This document shows, piece after piece, positions 7,076-9,056 of a DNA stretch of 9,056 nucleotides. Positions within the stretch are counted from its first letter, which is position 1; each line of letters begins with the position of its first letter. The position numbers were made by a program, and so were the translations under genes. A model generated the notes under the pieces. The model did no database searches. It was given only the letters and a program-made list of their open reading frames with translations, and was not told the origin of the DNA. This DNA is from Methanobrevibacter sp. (GTDB taxonomy: Archaea; Methanobacteriota; Methanobacteria; Methanobacteriales; Methanobacteriaceae), in contig JAUNXD010000051.1 in NCBI GenBank assembly GCA_030539985.1, positions 1-9,056 on the forward strand, in the 5' to 3' direction.

Positions 7076-8249
7076 TGTTTAATTTTTGATAATTTGCAGC
7101 TTGAAGACCGTGGTGTTTAATCATGCCTTCAACTTCCCTTTGGTCTGTGTCTTTGTCTTCAAAGGTAATTTGCTCGATGCTGTGTAAGCTGAATGGAGAT
7201 TTTCTGATTATTGGTTGAATGGAACCTTTGAAGAGTTTCATTACAACTTCTCCGCTCACTCTTTCCTGCATGTTATCGATGGCCTGGTCAAGGTCTTCTC
7301 TTAAAGGTTCTTGCCAGAGAGCCCTGTAGACTAAGTCAGCGTAAAGTGTTGACATGTATTCTGCAAATCTTAACTCGTCAGTGGTTAAAACTAATTCTTC
7401 TAAAGCTTGGTGAGCTGCAATTAATAATTTAGCACCTGGAGTTTCGTAGATTTCCCTACTTTTAATGCCGATCATTCTGTTTTCGATGGTGTCCACTCTG
7501 CCGATACCGTGGGAACCTGCAATTTCATTTGCTTTTTCGATAATGTCGATTAATGGCATCATTTCGCCGTTGATTGCAACTGGAATACCTTCTTCAAATT
7601 CGATAGATACTTTTTCAGGTTCGTCTTTAGCATCTTCCCAGGAGGCAGTCCATTCGTAGATGTCTTCCGGAGGTTCGTTTGCCGGATCTTCCAGTACGTC
7701 TCCTTCAATTGCTCTTCCCCAGAGGTTTTCATCGATACTGTAAATTTTATCGTAGCTTAACTTGATTCCTTTGGATTCTGCATATGCTTTTTCTTCAGTT
7801 CTTGTCAAGTTCATTTCTCTGATTGGTGCAATGATATCTAAATCGGACATTGCACGGATAACTGCTTCAAATCTGAATTGGTCGTTTCCTTTTCCGGTAC
7901 AACCGTGTGCAATTGCAGTTGCTCCTTCTTTTTCAGCTACTTCTATAAGTTTTTGAGCGATTAATGGTCTTGCAAAAGCAGTGCTTAATGGGTATCCTTC
8001 GTATTCTGCATTTGCTTTAATTCCACGTGCGATGTATTCGTTTGCGAATTCTTCTTTAGCATCTATATTGTAGTGTTTTAATCCTCCAATACTGGCTGCA
8101 CTGTTTTTTGCCTTTTCCATTTCTTCTTCGCCTTGTCCCACATCTACACATGCGGTAATAACTTCTACATCGTATTTTTCTTCTAATAATTTAACACAAA
8201 CGGAGGTGTCGAGTCCTCCACTGAATGCTAAAAGTACTTTATCAGTCAT
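7071..8249 (-). CDS. argG: Argininosuccinate synthase
   Basis: The enzyme joins citrulline and aspartate using ATP (to AMP and PPi) to give argininosuccinate, the penultimate step of arginine synthesis. At 392 residues it is the usual length. Visible motifs are the N-type ATP pyrophosphatase loop AFSGGLDTS (8-16), YPLSTAFARP (86-95), HGCTGKGNDQFRFE (115-128), SIDENLWGR (171-179) and EGDVLEDP (182-189), which together form the ATP, aspartate and citrulline sites. All key residues appear intact. ATG 8249 is chosen because AGGTGA (8259-8254) lies 4 nt upstream; an in-frame TTG ten codons earlier at 8279 has no such site. argH is not in the window, so the gene stands alone. Its promoter and the candidate structured RNA lie just upstream. 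Confidence 0.97.
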   Translation of the reverse strand: MTDKVLLAFSGGLDTSVCVKLLEEKYDVEVITACVDVGQGEEEMEKAKNSAASIGGLKHYNIDAKEEFANEYIARGIKANAEYEGYPLSTAFARPLIAQKLIEVAEKEGATAIAHGCTGKGNDQFRFEAVIRAMSDLDIIAPIREMNLTRTEEKAYAESKGIKLSYDKIYSIDENLWGRAIEGDVLEDPANEPPEDIYEWTASWEDAKDEPEKVSIEFEEGIPVAINGEMMPLIDIIEKANEIAGSHGIGRVDTIENRMIGIKSREIYETPGAKLLIAAHQALEELVLTTDELRFAEYMSTLYADLVYRALWQEPLREDLDQAIDNMQERVSGEVVMKLFKGSIQPIIRKSPFSLHSIEQITFEDKDTDQREVEGMIKHHGLQAANYQKLNR

Positions 8250-8253
8250 AAAA

Positions 8254-8292
8254 TCACCTAAATAAAAATGAATTATCAAGAAATATTTATAT
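8254..8292 (-). promoter_or_regulatory. argG proximal promoter (TATA) and Shine-Dalgarno
   Basis: On the minus strand ATATAAATA (8292-8284) is preceded by AAAG, a good TFB-recognition context. It predicts a start near 8262, leaving a leader of about 12 nt that contains AGGTGA at 8259-8254. This alone suffices to express argG. Confidence 0.6.
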
Positions 8293-8293
8293 C

Positions 8294-8313
8294 TTTAATA
8301 GTATTTAATAGTA
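8294..8313 (-). repeat. Tandem decamer TACTATTAAA x2 at the argG promoter
   Basis: Two perfect, abutting copies of a 10-mer (8313-8304 and 8303-8294, read on minus) end immediately upstream of the argG TATA box and include its TFB-recognition region. Ten bp is one helical turn, so a regulator could bind both on the same DNA face. Function is inferred from position only. Confidence 0.5.
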
Positions 8314-8315
8314 TC

Positions 8316-8322
8316 AAAAAAA
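8316..8322 (-). terminator. T7 tract, candidate terminator of the small RNA
   Basis: An uninterrupted run of seven T on the minus strand (preceded by CCAAC) ends the structured stretch. Oligo-T alone is enough for termination in many archaea. Confidence 0.45.
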
Positions 8323-8336
8323 GTTGGCAGAAGAAG

Positions 8337-8411
8337 AACTCTTAATTGAGGACATAATTGAGGTTGACATGTTTATATGGATTTCTTTAATCGAAACCTC
8401 AATTAAGAGTT
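8337..8411. repeat. Perfect 15-bp inverted repeat with 45-bp spacer
   Basis: Arms are 8337-8351 and 8397-8411. The flanking bases (AGAAG left, ATGTG right) show no target-site duplication, so a small transposable element is not supported; an RNA stem is the simpler reading. Confidence 0.75.
8344..8370 (-). repeat. Tandem near-duplicate ATGTC(AAC)CTCAATT
   Basis: On the minus strand, ATGTCAACCTCAATT (8370-8356) is followed directly by ATGTCCTCAATT (8355-8344), differing by a 3-nt insertion. Both copies give a CCTCAATT segment able to pair with the single upstream AATTGAGG, which creates the alternative structures. Confidence 0.65.
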
Positions 8412-8472
8412 ATGTGAGTTGGAAGTATTTTTCAATACTTTCATCTCTCAATTATAATGTTGGTTGTCATAG

Positions 8473-8481
8473 TATATAAAA
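8473..8481 (-). promoter_or_regulatory. TATA box TTTTATATA of the candidate small RNA
   Basis: TTTATATA is the classical methanogen TATA consensus. With the box centred near 8477, transcription should begin about 8450. No protein gene starts soon after it; the next gene on this strand is argG, 224 bp on. Confidence 0.55.
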
Positions 8482-8482
8482 G

Positions 8483-8498
8483 TTTAGGCATACCTAAA
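8483..8498. promoter_or_regulatory. Palindrome of DtxR/MntR operator type next to the TATA box
   Basis: TTTAGGCATACCTAAA has perfect 6-bp arms (TTTAGG and CCTAAA) around a 4-bp centre. The TTAGG...CCTAA form resembles operators of DtxR-family metal-dependent repressors. It lies 2 bp upstream of the TATA box on the minus strand, over the TFB-recognition region, where a bound repressor would block initiation. Alternatively it is a short terminator stem of the upstream adhesin gene. The regulator itself is not in the window. Confidence 0.4.
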
Positions 8499-8510
8499 TT
8501 TTTTATCTTA

Positions 8511-8522
8511 TAAAAATAAAAA
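8511..8522 (-). terminator. T-rich terminator of the second adhesin gene
   Basis: TTTTTTATTTTTA on the minus strand begins 12 nt after the adhesin stop codon (8536-8534), as expected for an archaeal oligo-T terminator. Confidence 0.5.
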
Positions 8523-8533
8523 AGGTAAATCAA

Positions 8534-9056
8534 TCAGCGTTTCACTATTGCTGTTTTTTTAACTGTTTTACCTTTGTATGAAACTTTATATGTTACTTTT
8601 TTCCCAACTTTGAGTTTTTTAAGAATATTTTTCTTGACAATAACTTTTGCAATGCCTTTTTTATTGGTTTTTGAAGTATAAGTTTTTTTGTTGAATTTAA
8701 ATTTAACTTTTAAACCTTTTTTAAATTCACCATTATACTTCAAAATCGCTTTCAAAACTAATTTTTTAGCAGATTTTTTAATTTTCACTTTTTTCAAGCT
8801 TAATTTAACTAAATCTGCTTTATTTGGGTAAACAGTATCGGATTTTTTATTAAACTTGCACTTTTAAACAGTATTTTTGATACTGTATATGTCTCCTCCT
8901 ATTTCTGCTTTATTTCCATTGAATGTGTTTTTTGTAAGTTTTGAATAAAAACTGTATAATGCTCCTCCTTCTTCTTTAGCAACATTTGTATCGAAAATGC
9001 AGTTATTTATTTTACCATTAAAACTTTCTATTGCTCCGCCATATTCTGCATAATTG
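8534..9056 (-). pseudogene. Adhesin-like protein, C-terminal part, broken by an in-frame TAA
   Basis: One frame runs from the right edge to the TGA at 8536-8534, interrupted only by TAA at 8866-8864. Before the stop, 63 residues show GGA/GGD turns every 23-24 residues (GGAIES, GGALYS, GGDIYS) and NC.F/NTF motifs, the coil pattern of a right-handed parallel beta-helix. After it, in the same frame, come KCKFNKKSD and a Lys-rich Ig-like domain (about residues 88-173) of the kind that ends many Methanobrevibacter adhesin-like proteins. The two parts clearly belong together, so the stop looks like a nonsense mutation that removes the terminal domain. No good start (ATG with ribosome site) exists for the downstream part alone; its first candidate is a TTG at 8797. 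Sequencing error or readthrough remain possible. The 5' end lies outside the window. Confidence 0.7.

Larger units (their letters stand above)
8316..8450 (-). ncRNA. Candidate structured small RNA of about 135 nt (or argG leader)
   Basis: The stretch has a TATA box at the right distance upstream (8473-8480, predicted start about 8450) and a T7 tract at its end, with no credible ORF. On the minus strand it contains a 7-bp hairpin (8440-8434 with 8429-8423) closed by a GAAA tetraloop, which supports this strand because the other strand would give UUUC. It also has a perfect 15-bp inverted repeat (AACTCTTAATTGAGG at 8411-8397, complement at 8351-8337) and a competing 10-bp pairing of AATTGAGGTT (8404-8395) with AACCTCAATT (8365-8356). 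The 3' half carries a duplicated CCTCAATT and a pyrimidine-rich TTCTTCTTCT (8338-8329). I recognise no known RNA family. It could be a free sRNA, or a leader transcribed into argG when the T7 tract is read through. The 5' end is an estimate. Confidence 0.45.

Noticed and set aside
8277..8279. TTG at 8279 as the argG start
   Set aside because: It lies upstream of the predicted transcription start, and the ten added residues read through the Shine-Dalgarno site of ATG 8249; known ArgG proteins begin close to the ATP loop.
8314..8370. Small ORF of 18 codons (MSTSIMSSIKSSSSANFF) inside the candidate RNA
   Set aside because: No ribosome site, low-complexity peptide, and it runs through both the stem arms and the T7 tract; the RNA reading explains the sequence better.
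8337..8411. Small inverted-repeat transposable element (MITE)
   Set aside because: Arms fit, but there is no flanking direct repeat and no second copy in the window; only a genome search for copies could revive this.
8421..8452. C/D box guide RNA (AGATGA near the predicted 5' end)
   Set aside because: The C-box match is poor and no CTGA D box is present in the right place.
8868..8886. 7-bp hairpin ACAGTAT/ATACTGT next to the TAA in the adhesin
   Set aside because: It lies within conserved coding sequence and has no T-tract or recoding context; probably incidental.
1..9056. CRISPR arrays, tRNA or rRNA genes, transposases, prophage attachment sites
   Set aside because: Looked for on both strands; no regularly spaced repeats, cloverleaf signatures or recombinase motifs were seen.

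Overview
The window looks like a chromosomal segment of an AT-rich methanogenic archaeon of the Methanobacteriales, most likely Methanobrevibacter or a close relative. The reasons are: lysine-, asparagine- and isoleucine-rich adhesin-like surface proteins of the kind expanded in that group; an MthK-like potassium channel; an XPD/Rad3-type helicase; TATA boxes of the methanogen TTTATATA form; and Shine-Dalgarno sequences matching an archaeal 16S tail (AGGTGAT, AGAGGA). The assignment comes from recognising families, not from a database search.

Layout from left to right: (1) 3-1094, plus strand: the C-terminal part of a large adhesin-like protein whose 5' end lies outside the window. (2) 1126-2256, minus: a two-transmembrane potassium channel with a cytosolic RCK domain. 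(3) 2328-3869 and 3856-4569, plus: an overlapping pair, the bifunctional NAD(P)HX repair enzyme (nnr) and sfsA. (4) 4516-5244, minus: a Sir2-type NAD-dependent deacylase whose 3' end overlaps sfsA tail to tail by 54 bp. (5) 5413-7053, plus: an XPD/Rad3-like iron-sulfur helicase. (6) 7071-8249, minus: argininosuccinate synthase (argG). (7) 8250-8533: a gene-free stretch holding the argG promoter and, upstream of it, what looks like a complete small transcription unit. (8) 8534-9056, minus: the C-terminal end of a second adhesin-like gene, broken by an in-frame TAA.

The genes alternate between strands, giving three convergent junctions. Two have a compact hairpin overlapping a stop codon; the third has overlapping coding ends. 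nnr and sfsA are probably co-transcribed; the others look single. nnr and the sirtuin both deal with NAD cofactors, but the sequence gives no evidence of a functional link.

The most interesting region is 8316-8500, read on the minus strand. A 16-bp palindrome of DtxR/MntR-operator type (8483-8498) abuts a textbook TATA box (8473-8480). About 25 bp downstream lies a strongly structured, apparently non-coding stretch: a 7-bp hairpin with a GAAA tetraloop, a perfect 15-bp inverted repeat, a competing 10-bp pairing and a duplicated CCTCAATT element. It ends in a T7 tract (8322-8316). It reads as a candidate metal-regulated small RNA of about 135 nt, or alternatively as a long switching leader of argG. 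This is inference from sequence pattern and needs expression data.
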